64,000 nucleotides of DNA from Ureibacillus sp. FSL W7-1570 (GCF_038593265.1 NZ_CP151979.1:1240001-1304000), one strand, 5' to 3'. Numbered from the stretch's first letter, positions 29,471 to 39,241 are shown. Made by a program: numbers and translations. Notes: a model not told the origin generated them from the letters alone.

Positions 29471-30268
29471 TCAAGCTGTCTGATGGTTGGAATGGCCGTC
29501 AATTTCAATGATCTTTTCTCTAATCACAGTCTTTTCATTTTTTACATACACATTTTCCTGCACCACAATGGTATCGGCAATATAGTCCTGGATTCCCCGG
29601 TTTTTCGGCGTAAACGCAACTGCAAGATAAGATAACCAAACGGTATTATTGATGAAGCGCGCCACCAATTCCCGGAACAATACAGTACTCCATGAAAGTT
29701 TTTCCTCTTTCAGCGATTTCACTTTTAATCCGAAAATCATCTTGCCGACCGTTTGCTGCCAGAACTTTGTCATAATGATAAAGTAACCGTAATAGAAAAT
29801 TCCTGAAATAATCGTAAACGGTGCAAACCAATCGGAAGTGGACATATCCAAGTCCAAAAAATAGAAGATTGGTTTAACCAATATGGATACGATTGCACTG
29901 ACGATGAGACCGTCTGTTATGAACGCCAAGAACCGAATCCAAAAACCGGCTGTTTTTTCCTCATATTCTTCAACAATTTCCGTTTCTCTTACGGTTTTTG
30001 TTTCAATGGCCTCTTCCTTCTTCCCTTCGCTTAAAAATTCATTGTTATTGATCGCTGCAACAGATTCTTCCGCGGTTTTTTCCGCCAATGGTTGGCCGGA
30101 TTCATTTATTTCCCTTTCCGCAGCCCCCATATTTTCTTCATTTGAGGATGTTTCAACGTGGTCATTATCATAGATTGAATCATTCTGTTCCTGTTCATTC
30201 GCTGAAATATTGTCATTCGTTTCTTGGGCAGGAGTTTTCCGTTCATTTTCTGGATTATAACCCGTCAT
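29471..30268 (-). CDS. yteJ: RDD family membrane protein (YteJ-like)
   Basis: 265 residues: an acidic, Glu/Asn-rich disordered N-terminal region of about 105 residues, then an RDD domain with three hydrophobic segments (about 113-135, 150-170 and 200-222) starting AGFWIRFLAFITDGLIV, where the Arg and Asp of the family name are present, and a charged C-terminal tail. Located 12 bases after sppA, as in the sppA-yteJ operon of B. subtilis, where YteJ/SppI inhibits the signal peptide peptidase SppA. That role is inferred here from context. Confidence 0.82.
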   Translation of the reverse strand: MTGYNPENERKTPAQETNDNISANEQEQNDSIYDNDHVETSSNEENMGAAEREINESGQPLAEKTAEESVAAINNNEFLSEGKKEEAIETKTVRETEIVEEYEEKTAGFWIRFLAFITDGLIVSAIVSILVKPIFYFLDLDMSTSDWFAPFTIISGIFYYGYFIIMTKFWQQTVGKMIFGLKVKSLKEEKLSWSTVLFRELVARFINNTVWLSYLAVAFTPKNRGIQDYIADTIVVQENVYVKNEKTVIREKIIEIDGHSNHQTA

Positions 30269-30280
30269 TTTCAGCCCTCC

Positions 30281-31285
30281 TTAATTTTGACCATATAAAT
30301 ACATCAATCGAGGTGATTCATAAGAACTCATCAATTTCTTCAATAGTCTCTCTTCTGCTGAAGGGCCAAAGATTGTACCCATTTTCGATGCCAGCAAAGA
30401 TGAAAAAGTTCCAAAACCGGACTCGTATTCAAACAATTCCGCATCTTCCAGTTTATGATCTTTTCTTATTGCTTGAATGACATCTTCCAAATTGCCCAAC
30501 TCATCCACCAAACCGGCTCTCATCGCCTGGCTTCCGCTTAAAATCCGTCCATCCGCCACTTTTTTCACTTCCGCTTCGGACATGTTTCTGCCTTGTTCCA
30601 CTACATCCACAAACGCTTCATAGGATTCATTGATCATTTCCTGAAGCATCGCTTTTTCTTCTTCGGTGGAAGGTCTTGTGCCGCTGAACATGTCTTTATG
30701 TGCGCCGGATTTGATAGTTTCAATTTCGACTCCTAAATTTTTGGCAAGTTCTGAGTAGTTGTAGTTTTGCATAATGACACCGATGGAACCTGTGACAGTT
30801 TCACGATGGGCAAAAATTTTGTCCGCAGGGGCAGAAATGTAATAACCTCCTGAAGCAGCCATCGATCCCATTGAAACATATATTGGAATACCTTTTTCCT
30901 TTTTGATTTGCACCAATTTATCATGAATCTCCGCGGATTCAATGACCCCGCCACCTGGCGAGTTAACATACAATACAACACCTTTTACCGTATCGTCTTG
31001 CAAAATTTGATCCAATGAAGCCAAAAACATTTGATGATCATATGCCAAAGTTGTCCACGGCGTGCTTGAGCCTACATCCTGAATGACTCCATCCACTGAA
31101 AGCAAAGCGATTCGTTCATCAAAAGATCCCGGTTCGACAACCGTTTCGGTTAATTCTGTTGTTGTCAAGGAATCAAACCCGCTGAAAATATCCGTCTTGA
31201 GAATCGACATCAATGCATTGATTCCAATTGAAACAAACAGCAAAATAACCGCAAAAATAAGTGCAATCCATCTTTTTACATTCAT
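30281..31285 (-). CDS. sppA: Signal peptide peptidase SppA
   Basis: 334-residue membrane-anchored serine protease that degrades cleaved signal peptides. One N-terminal membrane helix (residues 6-28). The Ser-Lys dyad is visible: Ser145 in SMAASGGYY and Lys197 in GAHKDMF, 52 residues apart as in the B. subtilis enzyme. ATG at 31285 follows GGAGG by seven bases; eight extra upstream codons include the ribosome site itself. Operon with yteJ. Confidence 0.94.
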   Translation of the reverse strand: MNVKRWIALIFAVILLFVSIGINALMSILKTDIFSGFDSLTTTELTETVVEPGSFDERIALLSVDGVIQDVGSSTPWTTLAYDHQMFLASLDQILQDDTVKGVVLYVNSPGGGVIESAEIHDKLVQIKKEKGIPIYVSMGSMAASGGYYISAPADKIFAHRETVTGSIGVIMQNYNYSELAKNLGVEIETIKSGAHKDMFSGTRPSTEEEKAMLQEMINESYEAFVDVVEQGRNMSEAEVKKVADGRILSGSQAMRAGLVDELGNLEDVIQAIRKDHKLEDAELFEYESGFGTFSSLLASKMGTIFGPSAEERLLKKLMSSYESPRLMYLYGQN

Positions 31286-31373
31286 TTTTTTACCTCCTTC
31301 ACCTTTCATACGTTTTGGAAAGCCAATTGTTTCAAAAAATTATAAAATTTTCTTTACTAATATAAGGTTACAT

Positions 31374-31416
31374 GAAAAAAAGACATTCAGAAAGCCATTA
31401 TCTTCTCTGAATGCCT
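31374..31416 (-). terminator. Terminator after the acyl-CoA synthetase gene
   Basis: GCATTCAGA.../...TTCTGAATGTC stem followed by seven T on the minus strand, 55 bases past the stop. Confidence 0.8.
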
Positions 31417-31471
31417 TAAATTTGTATATTTTATGAAATATTGGTTTATTTATGAAATGGGAAGGTGTGAA

Positions 31472-33058
31472 TCATTTCGCTGTTTGTTTTTGCCATTCTC
31501 TTTGGCGCAATTCGACTCTGCGAATTTTACCGGAAGTGGTTTTAGGCAATTCATCAATGAATTCAATCGCTCTCGGATATTTATATGGGGCTGTAATGTT
31601 TTTCACATGCTCTTGCAATTCCTGAACAAGGGTTGGACTATTTTTTAATGTTGGGTCTTTCAATACAACGAAAGCCTTTACAATACTTCCGCGAATTTCG
31701 TCAGGACTTGCCACAACTGCACATTCTTTTACAGCTGGATGTTTTACAAGGGCATCTTCCACTTCGAAAGGACCGATTGTGTAGCCGGAGGAAATGATGA
31801 TGTCGTCACCGCGTCCTTCAAACCAGAAGTAGCCTTCTTCATCTTTGTACGCCCGGTCACCTGTCAGGAACCATTCTCCGCGGAATTGCATTTGCGTACG
31901 TTCTGGATCTTTGTAATAACCTTTGAAGAGGGCAGGAGTGGATGAATGGACGGCAATATCGCCAACTTCTCCCGGTTTTGCCGGTTCCCCGTTTTCATTG
32001 ATAATTTCCACCACATTTCCCGGAGTCGGTTTGCCCATGGAACCTGGTTTCGGCTTCATGCCCAGCATAGTACCAACGAGCAGTGTATTTTCAGTTTGTC
32101 CATATCCATCGCGGACTTGAATATTAAATACATTCAGGAATTTGTTGATGACTTCGCTGTTTAACGGCTCCCCTGCGGAAACGGCACTTTTTAAATTCGA
32201 CAAATCATAAGATTCCAGCCCGTCCACTTTTGCCATTAAACGATATTCCGTCGGCGTACAGCATAATACATTGACCTTATAATCTTGCAATAATTGCAGA
32301 TACGTTTTTGGATCGAATTTTCCTGTATAAACGAAGGCTGTGCCGCCGCTTCCCAAAATCGCCAGGAATGGGCTCCAAATCCACTTTTGCCAGCCAGGTG
32401 CTGCCGTCGCCCAAGCCACATCATTTTCTTTCACACCGAGCCAGTGCTCAGCGGCTGTCCGCAAATGTGCGTAACCCCAACTATGAGTGTGGATTACACC
32501 TTTCGGATTTCCGGTTGTTCCGCTTGTGTAAGATAAGAAAGCGATATCGGAGCTTTTTGTTTGCACTTCATTAAACTCATCCGATAAATTTTCAACGGCT
32601 TTTTCAATTTGAATCCAAGGTTCTTCCGCTTCCCCGTAAACGAAAAGTTTCAATCCATCCAAGGATTTGACGTCTTCAAATTGAGCGATTTCATTGGAAA
32701 AGGCCACAATCCCTTTCGCACCGGAATGTTCAATGCGATAGTCGATATCTTTTGCTCTTAACATTTCAGAGCTTGGAATGATTGAAAGTCCTGCTTTTAA
32801 TGCACCGATGTATGTAGCGTAGGCTTCAGCAGAACGCGGAACCATGACAAGAATCACATCGCCTTTTTCCAGGCCATGGCTTTTAAATAAATTCGCCACT
32901 TTATTGGCTCTTTTTAAAAGTTCAACAAAGGTGATCTGCTCAGTGGTGCCGTCTTCATGGCGAACCAATAACGCCAATTTACTCTCATCTTTTGCCCATT
33001 TTTCAAATTCATCCACAATGTTATAGTTTTCTGGTGCAATCAAATCTTCCCTCTTCAA
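31472..33058 (-). CDS. ytcI: AMP-forming acyl-CoA synthetase (YtcI-like)
   Basis: 528-residue ANL-family ligase activating a carboxylic acid as acyl-adenylate and then CoA thioester. P-loop SYTSGTTGNPKGVIHTHSW, A5-type motif DGYGQTENT, A8-type motif DDIIISSGYTIGPFEVED and the C-terminal catalytic Lys in TTSGKIRRVE. TTG start seven bases after AAGGGGG. The position beside the SASP gene matches B. subtilis ytcI. It is a second acetyl-CoA-synthetase-like enzyme besides acsA, more likely for a longer or branched acid; substrate not determinable. Confidence 0.88.
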   Translation of the reverse strand: MKREDLIAPENYNIVDEFEKWAKDESKLALLVRHEDGTTEQITFVELLKRANKVANLFKSHGLEKGDVILVMVPRSAEAYATYIGALKAGLSIIPSSEMLRAKDIDYRIEHSGAKGIVAFSNEIAQFEDVKSLDGLKLFVYGEAEEPWIQIEKAVENLSDEFNEVQTKSSDIAFLSYTSGTTGNPKGVIHTHSWGYAHLRTAAEHWLGVKENDVAWATAAPGWQKWIWSPFLAILGSGGTAFVYTGKFDPKTYLQLLQDYKVNVLCCTPTEYRLMAKVDGLESYDLSNLKSAVSAGEPLNSEVINKFLNVFNIQVRDGYGQTENTLLVGTMLGMKPKPGSMGKPTPGNVVEIINENGEPAKPGEVGDIAVHSSTPALFKGYYKDPERTQMQFRGEWFLTGDRAYKDEEGYFWFEGRGDDIIISSGYTIGPFEVEDALVKHPAVKECAVVASPDEIRGSIVKAFVVLKDPTLKNSPTLVQELQEHVKNITAPYKYPRAIEFIDELPKTTSGKIRRVELRQREWQKQTAK

Positions 33059-33192
33059 GCAAATTCCCCCTTAATTTGAAAAATTGAAAATATTATCCTA
33101 ATTATAATTATATACGAACAAAATAGCAAAATATTCTTCATAATAGAAAATCTTTTGTTTAATAGATAAAAATAGTAAAAACAAACGAATAA

Positions 33193-33225
33193 TAAAAAAA
33201 GGCCAGTAGCATTATGCTACTAGCC
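33193..33225 (-). terminator. Terminator after the SASP gene
   Basis: 11-bp stem GGCCAGTAGCA/TGCTACTAGCC (33201-33211 with 33214-33224) followed by seven T on the minus strand, 10 bases past the stop. Confidence 0.88.
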
Positions 33226-33234
33226 CTCTATTAC

Positions 33235-33444
33235 TTATTGTTGAGTGCCACGTAATTGTGACTCAGCCATTTGCACTAGACGTTTAGTGATTTCTCCTCC
33301 GACTGATCCGTTCGCACGAGCGGAAGCTTCAGGTCCGAGTTGAACACCAAACTCTTGTGCAATTTCATATTTCATTTGATCTAAAGCTGCGTTTGCACCA
33401 GGAACTAATAATTTGTTTCTGCCTCCAGAGTTGTTTGTAGCCAT
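33235..33444 (-). CDS. Small acid-soluble spore protein, alpha/beta type
   Basis: 69-residue DNA-binding spore protein. Contains the GPR protease recognition segment [10 protein letters not shown] and the second conserved block [18 protein letters not shown] at 33444 has GGAGGTGA just upstream; seven extra upstream codons run through this ribosome site. A sigma-G-like promoter lies at 33467-33495. It coats and protects DNA in the dormant spore and is direct evidence for sporulation. Position next to ytcI and thiI matches sspA of B. subtilis. Confidence 0.95.
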   Translation of the reverse strand: MATNNSGGRNKLLVPGANAALDQMKYEIAQEFGVQLGPEASARANGSVGGEITKRLVQMAESQLRGTQQ

Positions 33445-33466
33445 CTCTCTCACCTCCTTGTGCATT

Positions 33467-33495
33467 TAGAATGTGCCGGAATGATTTTTTAATAC
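33467..33495 (-). promoter_or_regulatory. Sigma-G-like promoter of the SASP gene
   Basis: Minus strand -10 CATTCTA (33467-33473) fits the sigma-G pattern CATNHTA fully; -35 GTATT (33491-33495) fits GHATR in four of five positions with a 17-base spacer. Confidence 0.6.
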
Positions 33496-33550
33496 ACAAA
33501 AGGTGAGAGGTAAATTGTACTACTATTACCGGTTGAAGGAGAGAATGAGA

Positions 33551-34759
33551 TTATAGTAGATGTTTAAATTTATTTTCTTTCACACGCTTTTCAGGGAAGA
33601 TATAGACTTCTCTATTCTTCACAGCCCGTTCAATATATTCTTCAAAGTCCACCTGGGATTCAAAATGAGTGACGCGCTCCAATTTTGGTCTTGTTTTCGG
33701 ATTGGCTGGCGTAAAGACCGTGCAGCAGTCTTCATACGGCTTGATGGATATTTCGTACGTGCCGATTTGCTGAGCGATGTCAATGATTTCAAGCTTGTCG
33801 AAAGAAATCAACGGACGCAAAATCGGCGTATTCGTTACCGCATTGATGGCCGTCAAACTTTCCAGCGTCTGGCTTGCCACTTGTCCCAAACTTTCGCCAG
33901 TGACCAGTCCAAGCGCACCAATTTCTTCACGCACCCGGTCCGCAATTTTCATCATCATTCTGCGCGTTGTCGTCATGAGCATTTCCGCAGGCACTGTATC
34001 TTTGATTAATACTTGCAATTCTGTAAACGGAATGACATGCAGATGGATGGAAGAACCGAATTTCGTCAATTCATTGGCCAAATCTTTTACCTTCTGCAGC
34101 GATTGTTCACTTGTATATGGCGGGCTGAAAAAGTGAATCGCATCGATTCTTACGCCGCGTTTCATCATTAAATAACCTGCCACCGGGCTGTCGATTCCGC
34201 CGGAAAGCAGCAATAGGGATTTTCCGTTGGATCCCACCGGCATTCCGCCCGCCCCATGAATCACTTCGGACATCAAATAAGCGGCTTCTTTTCGGATTTC
34301 AACCCGAAGTTCCACATCCGGATTTTTAACATTGACCGATAAATTCGGATTGTTTTTTAATAAATATCCCCCGACTGCTTTCTGTATATCATATGTTTGA
34401 TAAGGAAAAGATTTATCTGAACGGTGCACTTCCACTTTAAAAGTGATTTCCCGATCTTTATAACGGTCCATGATTGTTTGGGCAAGTTGTTGGATGCTGC
34501 CCATCTCTTTTTCGCACATGGCAACCGGGCTGAATGATGAAATTCCAAATACCCGTGGCAATTTTTCCATCAATTTTTCAAATTGCTCTTCATTATCCAG
34601 TTCAATATACATCCGGTCCCGTTCAGCCCGGATTATTAGGCGCCCGATATCGGAAGAGATGTATTTGATGTTATATTTCAATTGCTGGATAAAATCTTTC
34701 CGATTCCGTCCCTTCGTCGTCAATTCACCATATCTGATCAATATTTCTTTCCAAAGCAT
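33551..34759 (-). CDS. thiI: tRNA 4-thiouridine synthase / sulfurtransferase ThiI
   Basis: 402 residues: NFLD/ferredoxin-like start (ILIRYGELTTKGRNRKDF), a THUMP domain (about 60-165), and a PP-loop ATPase (LLLLSGGIDSPVAGYLMMKRG near residue 180). Adenylates U8 of tRNA for thiolation. The C-terminal rhodanese domain of the E. coli enzyme is absent, as usual in Bacillales, where NifZ supplies sulfur directly. It starts four bases after nifZ, supporting the pairing. A conserved Cys is in the YEDCCTVF segment. Confidence 0.94.
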   Translation of the reverse strand: MLWKEILIRYGELTTKGRNRKDFIQQLKYNIKYISSDIGRLIIRAERDRMYIELDNEEQFEKLMEKLPRVFGISSFSPVAMCEKEMGSIQQLAQTIMDRYKDREITFKVEVHRSDKSFPYQTYDIQKAVGGYLLKNNPNLSVNVKNPDVELRVEIRKEAAYLMSEVIHGAGGMPVGSNGKSLLLLSGGIDSPVAGYLMMKRGVRIDAIHFFSPPYTSEQSLQKVKDLANELTKFGSSIHLHVIPFTELQVLIKDTVPAEMLMTTTRRMMMKIADRVREEIGALGLVTGESLGQVASQTLESLTAINAVTNTPILRPLISFDKLEIIDIAQQIGTYEISIKPYEDCCTVFTPANPKTRPKLERVTHFESQVDFEEYIERAVKNREVYIFPEKRVKENKFKHLL

Positions 34760-34763
34760 AGTA

Positions 34764-35906
34764 TTATACTCCTTTTAGTTCTTTCATAACTTCTTTGAAA
34801 ATGGCTTTAAACTGTTCGATTTCTTCATCCGTATTTTTTGCTCCGAAACTGATGCGAATGACACCTTCTTTAAAATGCGGATCCACTTTTAACGCTTCCA
34901 CCACATGGCTTGTTTTCTTTTGTCTTGACGAACATGCGCTGGATGTGGAAACAATCACTCCCCGTTTTTGCAACGCATTAATGATGACTTCGCCCTTCAG
35001 ATCCTTCACGCTAAAGGACACAATATGAGGAGCGCCTTCTTTTGAGGAAAGTATATAGATATGATTGCCGAAAGTCGTGAAATAATCAATGAGTTCATCA
35101 CGCCATTTTGTAAATTTCGCCTGATGTTCTTGCAAACGTTCCACGGCAATACGGCAAGCTTTTGCCAATGCGACTGCCTGTGGGACAGCCACCGTTCCGC
35201 TTCTCAAACCAAATTCTTGTCCACCGCCGACAATCAAAGGGGCGATATTCAATTTTCTCTTGAACGCAATGAACCCGGTACCTTTCAGACCATGAATCTT
35301 ATGGCCGGAAACCGTAATGATGTCCGGTCCGGCGTCTCCATTGAACTGGACATTCAATTTTCCAAAACTTTGCACTGCATCCACATGAAAGATGGCGCGG
35401 GAATGTTGTTGAATGATTTTTGCCGCTTCTTCAATCGGCTGAATGGCTCCCATCTCATTGTTGACATGCATCATCGTCACAAGCATCGTATCTTTGCGGA
35501 GCTTTTCCCGCAATTCATCCAAGGAAATGACCCCATGTTTGTCGACCGACAAATAATCCACTTCATACCCTTCATTTTCCAGTGATTTATAGGCTTCAAG
35601 CACGGAGGCATGTTCAATTTCCGTTGTAATGATATGTTTTCCGATATGCTTGTTGGCCTTTGCGACACCAAAAATGGCAAAGTTGTTTGATTCTGTACCA
35701 CCGGAAGTGAATAAAATATGTTCGGGCTTTGTTTTTAAAATAGTTGCGATTTGGTTTCTTGCCGCTTCCAACAGTTCATTGACTTCCACACCAAAGGCAT
35801 GGATGGAAGCCGGATTGGCATAATAGTTTTTGTTTACTTCAACAAATGTTTGTAACACTTCTTCGTAGGGTTGTGTTGTTGCACTGTTATCAAAATAAAT
35901 CATCAT
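34764..35906 (-). CDS. nifZ: Cysteine desulfurase (NifZ type)
   Basis: 380-residue PLP enzyme that takes sulfur from cysteine. Starts IYFDNSATTQP; the PLP-binding Lys is in VSGHKIHGLKGTGF and the active-site Cys in VSTSSACSSRQ. Directly upstream of thiI (four-base gap), the arrangement in which NifZ donates persulfide sulfur to ThiI for 4-thiouridine. ATG at 35906 is six bases after AGAAGG; the next ATG is also possible, and a 24-codon upstream extension is unsupported. Confidence 0.93.
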   Translation of the reverse strand: MMIYFDNSATTQPYEEVLQTFVEVNKNYYANPASIHAFGVEVNELLEAARNQIATILKTKPEHILFTSGGTESNNFAIFGVAKANKHIGKHIITTEIEHASVLEAYKSLENEGYEVDYLSVDKHGVISLDELREKLRKDTMLVTMMHVNNEMGAIQPIEEAAKIIQQHSRAIFHVDAVQSFGKLNVQFNGDAGPDIITVSGHKIHGLKGTGFIAFKRKLNIAPLIVGGGQEFGLRSGTVAVPQAVALAKACRIAVERLQEHQAKFTKWRDELIDYFTTFGNHIYILSSKEGAPHIVSFSVKDLKGEVIINALQKRGVIVSTSSACSSRQKKTSHVVEALKVDPHFKEGVIRISFGAKNTDEEIEQFKAIFKEVMKELKGV

Positions 35907-35935
35907 TACCAACCTTCTATATACGGGATTTTCAA

Positions 35936-35976
35936 AAGAAAAGGTTGTACAGAAAGCGAATACTTTCCGGACAACC
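35936..35976 (-). terminator. Imperfect hairpin between ezrA and nifZ
   Basis: GGTTGT...GAAAG arms (35943-35956 with 35963-35976, two mismatches) followed on the minus strand by TTTTCTTTT. Likely ends ezrA transcription partly or fully, upstream of nifZ. Confidence 0.6.
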
Positions 35977-36111
35977 AACCATTTTAATACTGACTATTGA
36001 AAAATAAAAGAACAATAGGTACTTGAAAACGAAAGTTAATAGCAAAATGGTATCTCCCACGATACAACATTTTGATACTATTATACCCTTAAATCAGCAT
36101 CTCTGCATAAA

Positions 36112-37818
36112 TTATTGTTTCGTTTTTTCGAATACTTCTTCTTGCACAAGTTCTTCGATGCGCTTAATCGCTCCCGGTTCTGCAAGCTCCACGGCTTCCG
36201 CCGCCAATTCCAACGCTTTGATATAACGGAAATTGTGGAACGCTTCTTCCGCCTGAAGCAATAACTCATGAACGTTTGGATTGGAACGGTAACGATTGCC
36301 GTACTGGATAATCCGTTCAATCAACATCACGTTTTCAATCATTTCTTTTGCTTGTTTTTGCACATTTTGGATACATTTTTCCGCTTTATCCAAATTGCTG
36401 TTGACTAAATTCATATTTAATGGAACTTCTTGGAGGCTTTGCATGACAACAAATAATTGCTCTTCCGCTTCTTCCAGACGCGCATCCATTTCCTCCGGGA
36501 TGCCGGGGATGTTTGCCTTGTGCAACATCCGATCGGTTTCCTGCAACATTTTTTTCAATGAATTCAATTTTGTTCGGGCTTTATTTTCATCAATGCGCAA
36601 ATTCTTCAACCGGTTTGAAAACTCTTCTTGCACTTCCTGAATCCGTTCAATTTCATTGCTGATTTCCATCAATTCTTCCTGCAGGCTGGAGTATGCGGAC
36701 TTTTCTTCCCTCACACGGGAAAGAAGCACTTCAAACCGCTTTTGGATCACTTCAAGCTGTTTTAGGCCGATTTTCGGAATCTCCGCTTCTTCCTTTGGCA
36801 GACGGTAACTGTTTTGGACATATTCCGCTTCCGTACTTACTTCCCTTGTTGCTTTCAATACTTCGTTCAATGTTTTGTATGCAAGGTCACAATTCTTGTC
36901 CACATAATCTTTAGCGTATACTTCTTTTTCAAGCAAATCATAGAAGTTGTCGATCTCATCATTGATTTCCTGGATTCTTTCCGCCACATGTGTAACGTTC
37001 AAATTCGCCAATTCTTCTTCCAGTTTCTTCAATTCTTCTTCAATTTGATCCAGGTGTTCAGTTAATTCCAGATGCTGCAAGTAATAGGACTGTTCTTCCA
37101 TTTCCCGTTGACCGGTTCTCAACTCATGGATGGAAGCAGGGATTTTTGTTTGAATCTCTGTTAACAGTGCCGGAATTTCATTGATCAACTCATTCATTTT
37201 CTTCGACTTTTCACTCAGGTAAAGAACCGTCTCCCTGGCATTCAAATAATTTCCTTCTCCGGTCAGCTTATCATATTCTTCAAATTTCTGAGGAAATTCT
37301 TCGAGCATTTTTTCTAAATTGGCCAATGCTGGACCAAAAGAATATTGATGCGCAAGCAGAGTCTTGCGGGCGGAACGGTATTGTTCTTTCAATTGCTCCA
37401 TTTCAATGCGGTTCTTTTCTTCACTGCCGATTAATTCGTCCAATTCGGATAAAATTTCGTTTTTGATTTGATCGCATCGATTTAAATAATCCTCGATGTC
37501 TTTTTCAACCACCGACGCTTTTTTGAATTTAAACCGATCTATGTATTCTTCCGCATCAAACAGCATGGAATCAATTTTGATGATGTCGACGTCCACCACT
37601 TCCGTCCACTTGTTGCGCCAACGTTCAAATAATTCTTCCGTCTGACCGTTCATATTTAAATTTTTTATTTTTGTCAACTCTTCAAAAATAGGATAATGTT
37701 GAATTTGCAATTTCTTTTTTTCCAGCCGCTCGATCTCGGCAGTATGTTTTTTCCGTATGACAAGCCCGACTATTAATAACGCTAATAGTACGATGATGAT
37801 AAAGATGATATACTTCAT
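36112..37818 (-). CDS. ezrA: Septation ring formation regulator EzrA
   Basis: 568-residue negative regulator of FtsZ ring assembly. One N-terminal membrane helix (residues 2-22) with the N-terminus outside, followed by a long spectrin-like series of coiled-coil helical repeats rich in Glu and Lys, and the C-terminal QNR-type patch (RIIQYGNRYRSNPNV, about 500-515). Length is normal. ATG at 37818 is six bases after GGAGG. Monocistronic, upstream of nifZ-thiI as in B. subtilis, where braB intervenes; braB is not present here. Confidence 0.94.
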   Translation of the reverse strand: MKYIIFIIIVLLALLIVGLVIRKKHTAEIERLEKKKLQIQHYPIFEELTKIKNLNMNGQTEELFERWRNKWTEVVDVDIIKIDSMLFDAEEYIDRFKFKKASVVEKDIEDYLNRCDQIKNEILSELDELIGSEEKNRIEMEQLKEQYRSARKTLLAHQYSFGPALANLEKMLEEFPQKFEEYDKLTGEGNYLNARETVLYLSEKSKKMNELINEIPALLTEIQTKIPASIHELRTGQREMEEQSYYLQHLELTEHLDQIEEELKKLEEELANLNVTHVAERIQEINDEIDNFYDLLEKEVYAKDYVDKNCDLAYKTLNEVLKATREVSTEAEYVQNSYRLPKEEAEIPKIGLKQLEVIQKRFEVLLSRVREEKSAYSSLQEELMEISNEIERIQEVQEEFSNRLKNLRIDENKARTKLNSLKKMLQETDRMLHKANIPGIPEEMDARLEEAEEQLFVVMQSLQEVPLNMNLVNSNLDKAEKCIQNVQKQAKEMIENVMLIERIIQYGNRYRSNPNVHELLLQAEEAFHNFRYIKALELAAEAVELAEPGAIKRIEELVQEEVFEKTKQ

Positions 37819-37951
37819 CGTAAGCCTCCTATTCCACACTCACGCAAATTGGCTATATGTTATATAATATACCATGTTTTTGAACTTTTGTTTGAAAAAA
37901 TAAAGTATTTAATAAAAGTTATTCATTTCTTCTTGATAAGGGGTTGAAAAA

Positions 37952-38743
37952 ATGAAAAAAGACGGCCATATCCATACGCCCTTTTGTCCTCACGGTACAA
38001 AAGACCCATTGGAAAAATATATTGAAAAAGCAATTCAACACCGATTCACCGATATCACATTCACTGAACATGCACCGTTGCCCGAAAATTTTATTGACCC
38101 GACTCCCGAAAAAGACAGTGGAATGAAACCGGAATTATTATCCCCATACATAGAAACTTTGTCTGAATTAAAGGGGCGTTATAAAAACGATATCAACATT
38201 CACATCGGTTTGGAAGTGGATTATATCGTCGGTTATGAAGAAGAAACCAAAATGTTCCTCAATACGGTTGGGCCTTATCTTGATGATGCGATCCTGTCCG
38301 TCCATTTTTTGAAATTGAATGAGGAATATGTGTGCATCGATTATTCAGAAACGGAGTTCATGAAATTTGCGGAAAAAGCGGGAAGTGTCCAAGCCGTTTA
38401 TGACTTGTATTATGATACGGTACTCCAATCAATGGAAGCCGATCTCGGGCAATACAAACCGCGCAGAATCGGGCATCCAACGCTCATCCATAAATTCCAG
38501 CATTTCCATAAGCAATCCATTGATGATGAAAGCCGGATCATTGCCATATTAAATAAAATGAAGGAATATGGTTATGAATTGGATGTCAATAGTGCCGGGT
38601 TGAGCAAAAAATTCTGTTTGGAACCGTACCCTCCATTTCCAATGATCGAATATGCAAAATCCATTGAAATTCCCCTTGTGTTCGGTTCGGATGCCCATTG
38701 TGTCGATGATTTGCATCAACATTATGAAAAAATTTTTCTATAA
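37952..38743 (+). CDS. hisJ: Histidinol-phosphatase, PHP type
   Basis: 263-residue PHP-fold phosphatase converting histidinol phosphate to histidinol. Metal ligands: HIHTPFCPHG (HxH) at residues 6-8, FTEHAP, the Glu in GLEVDY, SVHFL, and the C-terminal FGSDAH. ATG has AAGGGG at suitable distance. Followed after 18 bases by the msr gene on the same strand, in the hisJ region of B. subtilis. Confidence 0.9.
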   Translation: MKKDGHIHTPFCPHGTKDPLEKYIEKAIQHRFTDITFTEHAPLPENFIDPTPEKDSGMKPELLSPYIETLSELKGRYKNDINIHIGLEVDYIVGYEEETKMFLNTVGPYLDDAILSVHFLKLNEEYVCIDYSETEFMKFAEKAGSVQAVYDLYYDTVLQSMEADLGQYKPRRIGHPTLIHKFQHFHKQSIDDESRIIAILNKMKEYGYELDVNSAGLSKKFCLEPYPPFPMIEYAKSIEIPLVFGSDAHCVDDLHQHYEKIFL

Positions 38744-38761
38744 ACAGGAGGCGAGGCGCTT

Positions 38762-39241
38762 ATGTTTACGAGAATCGAATATAAAGGCACTTTAGAAGAA
38801 CAATATAATCTGTTGTCCAAGCAGCTGGCGGCACTGCTTGAAGGGGAAGAAGATTTGATCGCCAATTTAAGCAATGCCAGTGCATTGTTAAACCAATTTT
38901 TAACCGATATCAATTGGGTCGGGTTTTATTTAATGAAAAACGGGGAACTCGTCCTTGGGCCATTCCAGGGATTGCCGGCCTGTGTGCGAATTCCGGTGGG
39001 CCGTGGCGTCTGCGGCACCGCGGTAGAAAAAGGGGAAACCATCGTGGTCGATGACGTCCACCAATTCCCTGGACATATCGCCTGTGATGCCCGCAGCAAT
39101 TCAGAAATCGTCATCCCACTGGTGAAAAACGGGGAAATTATTGGCGTCCTTGATATTGACAGCCCATTGAAAAACCGTTTCAAACAGGAAGATCGACTTG
39201 GATTGGAAAAATTTGTCCAAACGTTAATCCGATACATTTAA
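38762..39241 (+). CDS. Free methionine-(R)-sulfoxide reductase (GAF domain, YtsP-like)
   Basis: 159-residue GAF-domain enzyme. The three catalytic-type cysteines are at 74, 84 and 108; their spacing (10 and 24) is the same as Cys84, Cys94 and Cys118 of the E. coli enzyme. The surrounding motif GRGVCGTAVEKGETIVVDDV is typical. Reduces free Met-R-sulfoxide using thioredoxin. ATG follows AGGAGG. No clear terminator follows before the rpsD promoter. Confidence 0.9.
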   Translation: MFTRIEYKGTLEEQYNLLSKQLAALLEGEEDLIANLSNASALLNQFLTDINWVGFYLMKNGELVLGPFQGLPACVRIPVGRGVCGTAVEKGETIVVDDVHQFPGHIACDARSNSEIVIPLVKNGEIIGVLDIDSPLKNRFKQEDRLGLEKFVQTLIRYI

